Counted from the stretch's first letter, positions 16,552 to 26,161 are shown. The stretch: 64,000 nucleotides of DNA from Pedobacter cryoconitis (GCF_014200605.1 NZ_JACHCE010000001.1:124001-188000), one strand, 5' to 3'. Program-made: numbers and translations. Notes: generated by a model from the sequence alone, not told the origin.

Positions 16552-17913
16552 ATGTGGTATAACAACATATTAGAGACTATAGGCAATACACCATTGGTGC
16601 GATTGAATAACGTTACGAAAGAAATTCAGGCGACTGTACTGGCAAAAGTGGAAACTACTAATCCAGGTAACTCTATTAAAGACCGTATGGCTTTAAAGAT
16701 GATAGAAGACGCAGAAAAAAGCGGTAAGCTTAAACCAGGGGGGACCATCATTGAAGGTACTTCGGGTAATACAGGTATGGGCCTGGCTATGGCTGCTATT
16801 ATCAAAGGATATAAATGTATTTTCACTACAACAGATAAACAATCTAAGGAAAAAGTGGATGCTTTGCGTGCTTTTGGTGCAGAAGTAATCGTTTGTCCTA
16901 CTAACGTAGAGCCTGAAGATCCACGTTCATATTACTCTGTATCTTCCCGTTTAGAGCGTGAAGTCCCAAATTCATGGAAGCCAAACCAGTACGATAACCT
17001 GGCTAACTCAGAAGCGCATTATGAGCAGACAGGACCAGAAATCTGGGCACAGACTGAAGGTAAGATTACTCACCTTGTGGTAGGTGTTGGAACAGGTGGA
17101 ACTATCTCTGGTACCGGAAGATATTTAAGAGAACAGAATCCTGATATTAAAATATGGGGAATTGATACTTATGGATCAGTTTTCAAAAAATATAAAGAGA
17201 CTGGTATTTTAGATAAAAATGAGATCTACCCTTATATCACAGAGGGGATCGGAGAAGATTTTCTGCCTAAGAATGTCAACTTTGATGTGATTGATTTATT
17301 TGAAAAAGTAACGGATAAAGATGCAGCGCTGATGACCCGCGAAATTGCCCGTAAAGAGGGGATATTTGTAGGTAACTCTGCTGGATCTGCTGTTGCTGGC
17401 TTATTACAGTTAAAAGATAAACTGAAACCAGAAGATGTGGTTGTGGTTATCTTTCATGACCATGGAAGCCGTTATATGGGTAAAATGTATAACGAAGACT
17501 GGTTGAGAGAACGTGGTTTCCTGACCGACGAAAAGTTAACTGCTAAATCTATTCTGGCTAAGAAAGAGCAGTCTGAGATTGTAACTATTGATTGTGAAAA
17601 AACTATCGTGGAAGCTATCAATACGATGAACATGCTGAATATTTCTCAGATCCCGGTTACACAGCAGGGAATGGTGGTTGGTAAATTAGCAGAAGGAGAT
17701 ATCCTGAAAGCTTTATTAGAGAATCCATCACTTAAATCTGCGCCGGTAAAAGAAATTATGTCTGCTACTTTCCCGTTTGTAGATATGAATACTTCAATTG
17801 ATAAGATTTCTTCACTGATCAATAAAGAAAACAGTGCGGTACTGGTTGAAGATGAAAACGGTAATTTTGAAATTATTACGCAGTACGATATTATCAATGC
17901 GATATCAGCTTAG
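16552..17913 (+). CDS. Cystathionine beta-synthase with C-terminal CBS pair
   Basis: PLP enzyme that condenses serine (or an activated serine) with homocysteine to cystathionine, the first step of reverse trans-sulfuration. 453 residues: ETIGNTPLVRLNNV at the N-terminus, the PLP lysine in NPGNSIKDRMALKMI, the phosphate loop GTSGNTGMG, GVGTGGTISGTGRYL, then two CBS motifs over roughly residues 340-453 that usually bind adenosyl ligands. The start is fixed because the conserved N-terminus begins at this ATG. Cysteine synthase is the alternative, but the CBS pair favours the named role. MetZ at 4361 would supply homocysteine. Confidence 0.92.
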   Translation: MWYNNILETIGNTPLVRLNNVTKEIQATVLAKVETTNPGNSIKDRMALKMIEDAEKSGKLKPGGTIIEGTSGNTGMGLAMAAIIKGYKCIFTTTDKQSKEKVDALRAFGAEVIVCPTNVEPEDPRSYYSVSSRLEREVPNSWKPNQYDNLANSEAHYEQTGPEIWAQTEGKITHLVVGVGTGGTISGTGRYLREQNPDIKIWGIDTYGSVFKKYKETGILDKNEIYPYITEGIGEDFLPKNVNFDVIDLFEKVTDKDAALMTREIARKEGIFVGNSAGSAVAGLLQLKDKLKPEDVVVVIFHDHGSRYMGKMYNEDWLRERGFLTDEKLTAKSILAKKEQSEIVTIDCEKTIVEAINTMNMLNISQIPVTQQGMVVGKLAEGDILKALLENPSLKSAPVKEIMSATFPFVDMNTSIDKISSLINKENSAVLVEDENGNFEIITQYDIINAISA

Positions 17914-17953
17914 AGCTGGTTTTAAGCATTAAACAGCTTTATCGCTGATACAG

Positions 17954-17995
17954 AAATAGCTTACCGGATAAAATTCTGGTAAGCTATTTTTATAT
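17954..17995. terminator. Bidirectional terminator between cystathionine beta-synthase and ThuA genes
   Basis: Stem AAATAGCTTACC (17954-17965) pairs with GGTAAGCTATTT (17978-17989), flanked by A and T runs, between two convergent genes. Confidence 0.8.
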
Positions 17996-18016
17996 CAGTC
18001 GTATTCTCTTGATAAT

Positions 18017-18889
18017 TTATTTTGCACCTCCAAGCCATAACAGCCCGTCAATGATAAATTTGTTCTGGGTTTCACTGCCAAATGTAGAAGACTTACCTAC
18101 ATTAGCGGCATAATCCATTGCATTATGGCCAAAATTAGCATAGATCATTTTGTAGTTTTTGTTGGTCCAGATTACTGGATAATAACCACTATACCAGCTT
18201 TGATTTGGGTCAGTACCTAATGGAAAACTGCTTGGATCAATAGAACATAAGATTTTAAGATCAGGGTTATTGCGCAAATCTTTTGTCCAGCTATACCATT
18301 CACTTACTGCAGAAGTAAATTTTTGAGGCAGACGCTGTGTAGATGGATGTGTTTGGTCTTCACATTTAAGTACCGCAGTTGTAGGACCCCAGGTATTACT
18401 TTTAAAACCGCCAACACCTAAGAACTTATTAAAGTACCAGTCCCACTCTGCAGAATTTGTAGTGAATGCACAAACATGGAATCCCATCCAGGCACCACCA
18501 TTGTCCATGTACTGTTTAAAGGCGGCTTCCTGAGCTTTTGGTGGACGATCGTCCAGAAAAAGAACAACCTGGTATTTAGCAAGGTTGGCTGCATTTAGTT
18601 TACTCCAGTCGTTTGTAGAGGTATAAGTGAAACCATTTGCTGCTGCAGTTTTAGGAAACCAGATGTTTGCTTCTTTGACAAAATTGATATGGGCAGCATC
18701 CCATGTTCCATTGTAAAAGGCAATTACATTAAAGCTTTTAGCTAATTTAGGAGCAATAGCTGCTTCTTTTTTTGCTGAATTTAATCCAGTCTGATCACCG
18801 GAATTAGTGTTGGCGTCACTTTTTTTACAGCCCGACAGCCCACAGAAAAGCAGAACCATAAAGGTTAGCACGGCATTTTTGTTTTTCAT
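18017..18889 (-). CDS. ThuA-domain lipoprotein
   Basis: Signal peptide with a lipobox (LFCGLSGC, modified Cys near residue 21), then a ThuA-like class I amidotransferase-fold domain: NVIAFYNGTWDAAHINFVKEA, DDRPPKAQEAAFKQYMDNGGAWMGFH and DQTHPSTQRLP. ThuA proteins are linked to trehalose and other carbohydrate use, but the secreted Bacteroidetes forms have no settled function. Monocistronic on minus, closed by the terminator at 17954. The 262 bases upstream are AT-rich and hold a terminator for murA. Confidence 0.87.
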   Translation of the reverse strand: MKNKNAVLTFMVLLFCGLSGCKKSDANTNSGDQTGLNSAKKEAAIAPKLAKSFNVIAFYNGTWDAAHINFVKEANIWFPKTAAANGFTYTSTNDWSKLNAANLAKYQVVLFLDDRPPKAQEAAFKQYMDNGGAWMGFHVCAFTTNSAEWDWYFNKFLGVGGFKSNTWGPTTAVLKCEDQTHPSTQRLPQKFTSAVSEWYSWTKDLRNNPDLKILCSIDPSSFPLGTDPNQSWYSGYYPVIWTNKNYKMIYANFGHNAMDYAANVGKSSTFGSETQNKFIIDGLLWLGGAK

Positions 18890-19095
18890 AGCGTTTATAT
18901 TTGGTTAATTTAGGTTGGTTATTTTTCTTCTTATAGCCTTTGGTTTTATTTGATAATTAAATACTATCACTAATATAGAATTTTATTATTAATATTTAAT
19001 GCCTGATTATCATTTTATATTAATGTGAAATATAATCAGTTGCTGTAGCTGTTTCTGATGAAAAAGATGCTGATTCTTAACCAGAACTGGTTAAA

Positions 19096-19130
19096 CGAAA
19101 AAAGGCCAGGATTTAAATCCTGGCCTTTTA
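19096..19130 (-). terminator. Terminator after murA
   Basis: Perfect hairpin GGCCAGGATTT/AAATCCTGGCC flanked by A4-6 and T4; on the minus strand the stem is followed by a T run, just downstream of murA. Confidence 0.85.
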
Positions 19131-19151
19131 ATTGGATATTATTAAAATAAA

Positions 19152-20477
19152 TTAGTGAGATGGTGAATTTGCATCCACACGTTTAATCTGTGCACCTAAT
19201 GCGCGTAAACGTGTATCGATATCCTGGTAACCACGCTCAATCTGTTCGATATTGAATATAGTTGAAGTTCCTTCAGCAGATAAAGCTGCGATTAACAAGG
19301 AAACTCCAGCTCTGATATCAGGAGAAGTCATGCTGATACCTCTTAATTTATACTGTTTGTCGATGCCGTTAACAGTTGCTCTGTGCGGATCACATAAAAT
19401 GATCTGAGCGCCCATTTCAATCAGTTTATCTACAAAGAATAAACGGCTTTCAAACATTTTCTGATGGATCAGGATGGAACCTTTTGCTTGTGTTGCGATC
19501 ACGAGTACAATACTTAAAAGGTCAGGAGTAAAGCCTGGCCATGGTGAATCTGCAATGGTAAGGATAGACCCGTCAATGAAAGTATCGATAACATAATGCT
19601 TTTGAGAAGGGATATAAATATCATCACCTCTGCGTTCAAAGTTGATACCCAGTTTTCTGAATACATCAGGAATTACACCTAATTCATCATAACATACATT
19701 TTTGATCGTGATTTCTGATTCAGTCATGGCAGCAAGGCCGATGAAAGAACCAATTTCAATCATATCAGGTAACATTCTGTGTTCAGTGCCACCTAGTTTA
19801 GTCACCCCTTCAATAGTCAGCAGGTTTGAGCCTATTCCGGATATTTTGGCACCCATGCGGTTAAGCATTTTACATAACTGCTGTAAATAAGGCTCACATG
19901 CAGCATTGTATATCGTTGTAGTCCCTTTTGCAAGTACTGCAGCCATCACAATGTTTGCTGTACCGGTTACAGAAGCTTCATCCAGTAAGATATAAGCACC
20001 TTTAAGGTTCGTTGCATCTACGTTAAAGAAAGATTCTTTAGCATCGTAAACGAATTTGGCACCTAATTTTTCGAAACCAAGAAAGTGAGTATCCAATCTT
20101 CTGCGACCGATTTTATCACCACCTGGTTTAGGGATAGCTGCTTGTCCAAAACGTGCAAGAAGAGGACCTACAATCATAATTGAACCTCTTAAACTTCCGC
20201 CTTTAGCTTTAAAAGTTGCAGATTTAAAGAATTCAAGATCGATGTTTTTTGCTTCAAATGTGTAAGTATCCTTTGATAAGCGGTTTACTTCAACGCCCAG
20301 ATCACCCAGAAGTTCAATCAGTTTATTTACATCTTTGATGTCAGGAATATTACTTACAGTTATTTTTTCTTCTGTTAGTAAAACGGCAGATATAATCTGC
20401 AGCGCCTCATTTTTGGCCCCCTGCGGATGGATTTCACCTTTTAACTTCTTCCCACCTATAATTTCAAATGCGTTCAT
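19152..20477 (-). CDS. murA: UDP-N-acetylglucosamine 1-carboxyvinyltransferase, Asp-type active site
   Basis: First committed step of peptidoglycan synthesis: transfers enolpyruvate from PEP to UDP-GlcNAc. 441 residues with the substrate-binding K22-N23 in GAKNEAL and the normal EPSP-synthase-like repeats. The catalytic loop reads PGGDKIGRRRLDTH, so the position of E. coli Cys115 is Asp (D121). From known Cys-to-Asp variants and naturally Asp-type MurA (mycobacteria, chlamydia) this predicts insensitivity to fosfomycin. The DUF4290 gene lies just upstream on the same strand (34-base gap). Confidence 0.96.
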   Translation of the reverse strand: MNAFEIIGGKKLKGEIHPQGAKNEALQIISAVLLTEEKITVSNIPDIKDVNKLIELLGDLGVEVNRLSKDTYTFEAKNIDLEFFKSATFKAKGGSLRGSIMIVGPLLARFGQAAIPKPGGDKIGRRRLDTHFLGFEKLGAKFVYDAKESFFNVDATNLKGAYILLDEASVTGTANIVMAAVLAKGTTTIYNAACEPYLQQLCKMLNRMGAKISGIGSNLLTIEGVTKLGGTEHRMLPDMIEIGSFIGLAAMTESEITIKNVCYDELGVIPDVFRKLGINFERRGDDIYIPSQKHYVIDTFIDGSILTIADSPWPGFTPDLLSIVLVIATQAKGSILIHQKMFESRLFFVDKLIEMGAQIILCDPHRATVNGIDKQYKLRGISMTSPDIRAGVSLLIAALSAEGTSTIFNIEQIERGYQDIDTRLRALGAQIKRVDANSPSH

Positions 20478-20511
20478 GTGCTATTAACCTATATTATTTA
20501 AATCTGCTCGT

Positions 20512-21198
20512 TTAGTGTCTTTGTTTTGGGTTGGGATTGCTGCTGCGAGGACGATTGTTGTTGTTGTTATTTTGCCTTCCCTTATTATTGTTGTTGTTAT
20601 TATTGCGTCCGCGATTGGTATTGGTAGATGCCCTGTTTACAGGAGGTCTGAATTCTACCTTGTTCAGGTTGATGTTTTCTTCCAGTTGTAATAATCCGCC
20701 TGATAATTCGCTCAGGTTTTTCAGGATCGTCTCATCGGCTACACTGTCTTTATTCCAGGTCACATAAGCCATTTTCATAAAGTTAGCAATACCTTGTACC
20801 AATGCTGCTCTGCGTTCTGGTTCTTCTACTGCGATGGCTCTTTCGATCATCACTTCAACAGTTTTACCATAATGCTTGTATTTTATCCTTTGCTGCGGAT
20901 AACCGATATGCGAAGGTTTAACCAATGCCATTTCTGGAGTTGGTTTAGGATAAGGACTATCTACGTCGATTTTGTAACCGGAGATAATGTGTAAATGGTC
21001 CCATAACTTATGCTTGAAATCGGCAACATCCCTTAGATGAGGGTTTAAAAAACCCATCAGATCTATCACGGCCTGAGCATATTTATTACGTTCTTCCAGA
21101 TCAGGGAGTTCGCAAATGTACTTCACCATATTCTGTACATTACGTCCGTATTCTGCAAGAATTAACTCGTTTCTTGTGGTATTGTAATCGAAATTCAT
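20512..21198 (-). CDS. DUF4290 protein with Asn-rich tail
   Basis: 228 residues. The first 185 or so are a helical DUF4290 domain (YGRNVQNMVKYICELPDLEERNKYA, LMGFLNPHLRDVADFKHKLWDH), common in Bacteroidetes and often beside murA. The last 40 residues are low complexity: runs of Asn broken by Lys/Arg (RGRNNNNNNNKGRQ, RQNNNNNNRPR), encoded by AAC/AAT triplet tracts that could slip. The basic, Asn-rich tail may bind nucleic acid or stay disordered. Role unknown; cotranscription with murA suggests an envelope or division link, which is inference. Confidence 0.85.
   Translation of the reverse strand: MNFDYNTTRNELILAEYGRNVQNMVKYICELPDLEERNKYAQAVIDLMGFLNPHLRDVADFKHKLWDHLHIISGYKIDVDSPYPKPTPEMALVKPSHIGYPQQRIKYKHYGKTVEVMIERAIAVEEPERRAALVQGIANFMKMAYVTWNKDSVADETILKNLSELSGGLLQLEENINLNKVEFRPPVNRASTNTNRGRNNNNNNNKGRQNNNNNNRPRSSNPNPKQRH
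20551..20612 (-). repeat. AAC/AAT triplet tracts coding Asn runs
   Basis: On plus the region shows two tracts of TTG/TTA triplets, which read as Asn codons in the DUF4290 gene. Triplet slippage would change the tail length without a frameshift. Confidence 0.75.
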
Positions 21199-21284
21199 TC
21201 TATTTATTTCTTGTGGTATTCGCTGAAGAGGGATTAAAAAGGCTTCCAGGCCTGTTTTATTGTAATTTGATTTAAAGATAAACC

Positions 21285-23591
21285 TTATTTTACAATCCGC
21301 AATTTAGCAAATTTTAATAACAATTGCTTGTTTCCTAATCCCTGGAAAAATACCGTCGCTTTTACGTCCGGTAAAGTACCTTCAAGATTAATGATTTTAC
21401 CAAATCCAAACTTCTCATGTTCCACTTCCATACCGTTCTGAAATGCACTTGCTGCATCAGGTGCAAAACCTGGTGTAGGTATGTGTGCGGTTGGCAGCAT
21501 GGTACTCGTTTTTGGTCTTGGAGGAGCTGTTTGCGTAGCAGAACCTGTGGATGCTGGTTTTGGTTTGCTGAAAGAATCTCTTTGCTGAGACCATGATCTG
21601 CGTTCCCCGTCAAAACTATCAGATGAACTGGTCGTTTTAGGCGCTTTGATCACTTCCAGTTCCAGGAACCTTGCACTGATTTCACTGATAAAACGGCTCG
21701 GCTCACAATTGGTAAGTGTTCCCCAGCGATAACGTGAAGTGGCATAAGTCAGGGTAAGTTTTTTCTCTGCGCGGGTAATGGCTACATAAAACAAGCGGCG
21801 TTCTTCTTCCAGATCAGTTCTTGAATTCAGTGACATTTGTGAAGGGAACAGGTTTTCTTCCAGTCCGACTACAAAAACATTCTTGAATTCCAGTCCCTTT
21901 GCAGAGTGGATTGTCATCATGGAAACCGTATCTCTTTCTTTATCGTCCTGTCTGTCATCGTTGGTTAACAAAGCGATATCCTGCATGAAAATTGCAAGGC
22001 TACGGTCTTCAATGTCTTCACGTTCTGCAAATTCTTTAATACCATTCAGTAATTCCTGAATGTTTTCGTAACGGCTGCGACCTTCTATACTATCATCTGT
22101 ATGCAGTTCTTTTAAGATACCAGAATGCTGGGCGATATATAAAGCGGTTTCATAAGCATCCAGTTTTTTAGATTCAGCCTGGAAGCTTTTGATCAGCATT
22201 GAAAAATCATTCAGCTGATTTGCAATGCGGCCTGCAATATAAGTTTGCGGTTCACAGACTACCTGCCACATTGTAATATTATGCTGATCGGCAGCTACAA
22301 TGATCTTATCAACGGTAGTATCCCCTAATCCTCTTTTTGGATAGTTGATTACTCTTTTAATAGCTTCTTCGTCACTCGGATTGAAAGTAAGACGGAAATA
22401 AGCGATTAAATCTTTAATCTCTTTACGCTGGTAAAAAGAAAGCCCGCCAAAGATTTTATAAGGTATGTTTAGTTTTCTCAAGCCTTCCTCCATTGCCCTT
22501 GACTGTGCATTGGTGCGGTAAAGAATAGCGAAATCACTATAATTTAAACCTTTGGAAGTCCTTTCCTGTACGATAGATTCGGCAACTATTTTACCTTCTT
22601 CGTTATCAGTAAAAGCTCTTGATACTTTGATCTTATCACCAGACTCATTTTCGGAAAATACATTTTTCTCCAGCTGGTTTTTGTTGTTCGCAATGATACT
22701 GTTTGCTACATCAACAATATTTTGTGTAGAGCGGTAATTCTGCTCCAGCTTGTATACTTTTAAATCAGGATAATCCTTCTCGAAATTCAGGATGTTCTGA
22801 ATATTTGCACCACGGAATCCATAAATACTCTGTGCATCATCACCTACCACACAGATATTCTGATAAGCTGCGGCCAGTTTTTTTACAATTGTATATTGTG
22901 AAAAGTTAGTATCCTGGTACTCATCTACCATCAGGTATTTAAATTTCTGCTGGTACTTGTTTAATACATCCGGATGATCTTTTAATAATACATTGGTTTT
23001 GAACAACAAATCGTCAAAATCCATTGCGCCTGCCTTGAAACAACGTTTGGTATAAGTTTCATAGATAGAGCCGATTAAAGGACGCTTGTTACTGATGTCC
23101 TCTGCCTGAATTTCGGCACTCTTCATATATTCTACATGACTAACCAGGTTGTTCTTTGCAGAAGAAATCCGGTTATAAACGAAGTTTGCATTGTATAATT
23201 TGTCATCCAGCTGCATTTCACGCAGTATTGACCTGATCAGACTTTTACTGTCATCAGTATCATAAATGGTGAAATTAGAAGGATAGCCGATTTTTTCTGC
23301 TTCTACACGTAAGATCTTGGCAAATACAGAGTGAAATGTTCCCATCCACAGGTTTTTTGCTTCTGTACCTACAACTTTAGAGATACGCTCACGCATATCT
23401 TTTGAAGCTTTATTGGTAAAGGTTAAAACTAAAATATTAAATGCATCCACACCTTTTTCAATCAGATGTGCTACTCTATATGTAATTACCCTTGTTTTAC
23501 CTGATCCCGCACCAGCGACAATCATTGCCGGTCCTTGAGTATTCTCTACTGCTGCACGTTGCTGAGGGTTTAATCCTGCTAAATAATCCAA
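21285..23591 (-). CDS. ATP-dependent DNA helicase UvrD/PcrA
   Basis: Superfamily 1A 3'-5' helicase for excision repair and replication-fork clearance. 768 residues with all core motifs: Walker A GAGSGKTRVITYR near residue 27, LTFTNKAS, Walker B VDEYQDTN, QNYRS, MTIHSAKGLEF and YVAITRAEKKL. The tail (about 665-768) has a Ser/Pro/Thr-rich linker and a Tudor-like end with VEHEKFGFGKII, as in PcrA. The start is TTG 23591 (MDYLAGLNPQQ is the conserved N-terminus). A -7 element TATTTTTG lies at 23630-23623. Confidence 0.95.
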   Translation of the reverse strand: MDYLAGLNPQQRAAVENTQGPAMIVAGAGSGKTRVITYRVAHLIEKGVDAFNILVLTFTNKASKDMRERISKVVGTEAKNLWMGTFHSVFAKILRVEAEKIGYPSNFTIYDTDDSKSLIRSILREMQLDDKLYNANFVYNRISSAKNNLVSHVEYMKSAEIQAEDISNKRPLIGSIYETYTKRCFKAGAMDFDDLLFKTNVLLKDHPDVLNKYQQKFKYLMVDEYQDTNFSQYTIVKKLAAAYQNICVVGDDAQSIYGFRGANIQNILNFEKDYPDLKVYKLEQNYRSTQNIVDVANSIIANNKNQLEKNVFSENESGDKIKVSRAFTDNEEGKIVAESIVQERTSKGLNYSDFAILYRTNAQSRAMEEGLRKLNIPYKIFGGLSFYQRKEIKDLIAYFRLTFNPSDEEAIKRVINYPKRGLGDTTVDKIIVAADQHNITMWQVVCEPQTYIAGRIANQLNDFSMLIKSFQAESKKLDAYETALYIAQHSGILKELHTDDSIEGRSRYENIQELLNGIKEFAEREDIEDRSLAIFMQDIALLTNDDRQDDKERDTVSMMTIHSAKGLEFKNVFVVGLEENLFPSQMSLNSRTDLEEERRLFYVAITRAEKKLTLTYATSRYRWGTLTNCEPSRFISEISARFLELEVIKAPKTTSSSDSFDGERRSWSQQRDSFSKPKPASTGSATQTAPPRPKTSTMLPTAHIPTPGFAPDAASAFQNGMEVEHEKFGFGKIINLEGTLPDVKATVFFQGLGNKQLLLKFAKLRIVK

Positions 23592-23772
23592 ATTGAAAAA
23601 AGATTTTGCTTATGAAAAGGTACAAAAATAACAAAACTATATTCTTATTTCAATCGGTTCATTGTTTTATTTCATCTAATCACATCGGGGTCATATGGAT
23701 TGACAGATACCTCTGCCCGGCGCCTTCCCCTTACAGCTGACAAACTATTAAGGAATAGAAAATCAATTATTC

Positions 23773-23780
23773 TATATTTG
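23773..23780 (+). promoter_or_regulatory. -7 promoter element for the M20 dipeptidase
   Basis: TATATTTG fits TAnnTTTG, 16 bases before ATG 23797. Confidence 0.4.
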
Positions 23781-23796
23781 CCTAAAATCATTTGTT

Positions 23797-25167
23797 ATGC
23801 AAGAGATCAAAAAATATGTAGAAGAAAACAAACAGCGTTTTTTAGAGGAGTTGTTTGAATTATTACGTTTCCCTTCAGTAAGTGCGGATCCAAAATATAA
23901 AGGTGATGTGCTTAAAACTGCTGCTTTTGTTGCAGAGAAACTGAAAGAAGCAGGTGCCGATAAAGTAGAGATTTGTGAAACTGCAGGTTATCCTATTATA
24001 TATGGTGAGAAAATTATTGATACAGCATTGCCCACCGTTTTAATTTATGGTCACTATGATGTACAGCCGGCAGATCCATTGGAACTGTGGCATACACCTC
24101 CTTTTGAGCCTACAGTACGTGACGGAAAGATCTATGCACGTGGTGCCTGTGATGATAAAGGACAGTTTTACATGCATGTAAAGGCTTTCGAACTAATGAT
24201 GAAAACCAATACACTTGCTTGTAATGTAAAATTTATGATTGAAGGTGAAGAGGAAGTTGGGTCAAGCAACCTTGGTATTTTCGTAAATGCGAATACTGAA
24301 CGTTTAAAAGCTGATGTGGTTCTGATTTCTGATACTTCAATGATCAGTATGGAAAACCCTTCTATTGAAACCGGACTGCGCGGACTGGCTTATATGGAGG
24401 TAGAAGTTACTGGTCCGAACAGAGATCTTCACTCGGGTGTTTATGGTGGTGCGGTAGCCAATCCAATCACTATTTTATGTAAAATGATTGCTTCTTTACA
24501 TGATGAGAACAACCATATTACGATCCCTGCTTTCTATGATAAAGTTGTAGAACTGACAGAAGATGAGAAAGCTGCTTTAAACTCAGCTCCTTTTGATCTG
24601 AATGACTATAAAAAAGACCTTGATATCAATGCTGAATGGGGCGAAAAGGGGTATTCTACTTTAGAGCGTACCGGTACAAGACCTACCTTAGAAGTGAATG
24701 GTATCTGGGGCGGTTATATCGGCGAAGGGGCTAAAACAGTATTGCCATCCAAAGCAAATGCTAAAATCTCTATGCGCCTGGTGCCTCACCAGAGTTCTGA
24801 TGAAATATCTGCTATCTTCCAGAAACACTTTGAAAGTATAGCTCCTGAATTTGTGAAGGTAAAAGTAACTGCACATCATGGTGGTGAGCCAGTAGTTACC
24901 CCTACAGACAGTGTAGCTTATCGTGCTGCTGAGAAAGCAATTTTAACCAGCTTTGGTAAAAAACCAATCCCTACAAGAGGCGGAGGAAGTATTCCTATCG
25001 TTGCTTTGTTTGAGGATGTGCTGGGTATCAAATCTGTATTGTTAGGCTTCGGTCTTGACAGTGATGCTTTACACTCACCAAATGAAAAATATGATATCTA
25101 TAATTACTATAAAGGAATTGAAACTTTGCCTTTATTCCACAAGTATTTTGCGGAGTTAAGTAAATAA
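23797..25167 (+). CDS. M20-family dipeptidase
   Basis: Di-zinc exopeptidase of the M20A/CNDP type that cleaves dipeptides in the cytoplasm. 456 residues. Metal-binding residues lie in YGHYDVQPADP, ARGACDDKGQ (bridging Asp) and EGEEEVGSSN (general base and metal Glu), and the dimerisation domain contains LHSGVYGGAVANP. C-terminal LHSPNEKYDIYNYYKGIE supplies the last His. Exact peptide substrate unknown. Followed by a hairpin terminator. Confidence 0.94.
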   Translation: MQEIKKYVEENKQRFLEELFELLRFPSVSADPKYKGDVLKTAAFVAEKLKEAGADKVEICETAGYPIIYGEKIIDTALPTVLIYGHYDVQPADPLELWHTPPFEPTVRDGKIYARGACDDKGQFYMHVKAFELMMKTNTLACNVKFMIEGEEEVGSSNLGIFVNANTERLKADVVLISDTSMISMENPSIETGLRGLAYMEVEVTGPNRDLHSGVYGGAVANPITILCKMIASLHDENNHITIPAFYDKVVELTEDEKAALNSAPFDLNDYKKDLDINAEWGEKGYSTLERTGTRPTLEVNGIWGGYIGEGAKTVLPSKANAKISMRLVPHQSSDEISAIFQKHFESIAPEFVKVKVTAHHGGEPVVTPTDSVAYRAAEKAILTSFGKKPIPTRGGGSIPIVALFEDVLGIKSVLLGFGLDSDALHSPNEKYDIYNYYKGIETLPLFHKYFAELSK

Positions 25168-25185
25168 TTTTATATAATTCTATAA

Positions 25186-25217
25186 ACAAAGGGCGGCTAA
25201 ATGGCTGCCCTTTTGTA
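25186..25217 (+). terminator. Terminator after the M20 dipeptidase
   Basis: AAAGGGCGGC pairs with GCTGCCCTTT (one G-T pair) around a TAAATG loop, followed by T4. The ATG at 25201 belongs to this hairpin, so it is a poor start for the next gene. Confidence 0.75.
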
Positions 25218-25227
25218 TTTTTACCCC

Positions 25228-26133
25228 GTGCCGCCACCTATTAAGAAAAAACCTTCAATTCAGGGAAAGCTTTTTGCTGACCAGCCTTTAGTCCCAAAAG
25301 CTCCTGTAAAGCGCAGAAAGCCTGTTGCTAAAAAGAAAAAAGGTCTTTCCTTACAATGGAAATTTGTCATTGCAGGCTTATTACTCATTTTATTTTCTCC
25401 TTTATATTATGGGTATGTGCTCAGGTTTTTTACCTCTGCCACCAGATGGGTACTGGATATCGGAGAGGACCCCAATTACCGCACTTATAAAAGTTATGAT
25501 ATTCAGATTCCAAAGCGTTATAGCATTCATGGAATAGATGTTTCTTATTACCAGGGAAAGATTGACTGGAATAAAGTGAAAGCAATGAAAGAAGATGATG
25601 TCAGTATCAGATTTGCTTTTATCAAAGCTACAGAAGGCATTTCGAGTGTGGACCCTTATTTTCAGCGCAATTGGAGGGAAGCCCCTAAAGCGGGAATCAT
25701 TTGTGGGGCCTATCATTATTTCATTCCTAAGAAATCGGGTTTATGGCAGGCCAGATTTTTCCTGCAAACGGTTAAGTTTGATACAGGAGATTTACCTCCG
25801 GTTATAGATGTTGAACAGCTCAGTGGAGTTTCTCCTGAGAAAATGAGAATGGAGCTAAAGGATTTTATCCAGCATGTGGAAAAGAAAACTAAAGTAAAAC
25901 CTATCATTTATTCAGGACTGGTTTTTTATAAAGACTACCTGAAAGGGCACTTTGATGCGTATCCATTATGGATAGCACATTATTATAAACCAGAATTAAA
26001 TGCAGGTGCAAATACCAAATGGGCTTTTTGGCAGCATTCCGATAAAGCGAGGATTACCGGAATTAATCATGTTGTGGATTTCAATGCTTTCAGGGGAGAT
26101 AGTTTATCTTTTCAGCAATTGCTGATTAAATAA
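25228..26133 (+). CDS. Membrane-anchored GH25 lysozyme (muramidase)
   Basis: Cleaves the beta-1,4 bond between MurNAc and GlcNAc. A basic, Pro/Lys-rich cytoplasmic N-terminus leads to one membrane helix (FVIAGLLLILFSPLYYGYVL) and an external GH25 domain: GIDVSYYQGKIDW, FIKATEG, GAYHYF, the catalytic Asp-x-Glu in PPVIDVEQ, and WIAHYYKPELN. GTG 25228 (301 aa) is preferred over in-frame ATG 25201, because the latter lies in the terminator of the previous gene and a -7-like TATTTTTA (25216-25223) sits between them. Likely a peptidoglycan-remodelling enzyme. Confidence 0.88.
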   Translation: MPPPIKKKPSIQGKLFADQPLVPKAPVKRRKPVAKKKKGLSLQWKFVIAGLLLILFSPLYYGYVLRFFTSATRWVLDIGEDPNYRTYKSYDIQIPKRYSIHGIDVSYYQGKIDWNKVKAMKEDDVSIRFAFIKATEGISSVDPYFQRNWREAPKAGIICGAYHYFIPKKSGLWQARFFLQTVKFDTGDLPPVIDVEQLSGVSPEKMRMELKDFIQHVEKKTKVKPIIYSGLVFYKDYLKGHFDAYPLWIAHYYKPELNAGANTKWAFWQHSDKARITGINHVVDFNAFRGDSLSFQQLLIK

Positions 26134-26161
26134 AAATATGCAGATTTGACTACGTCAAAAT

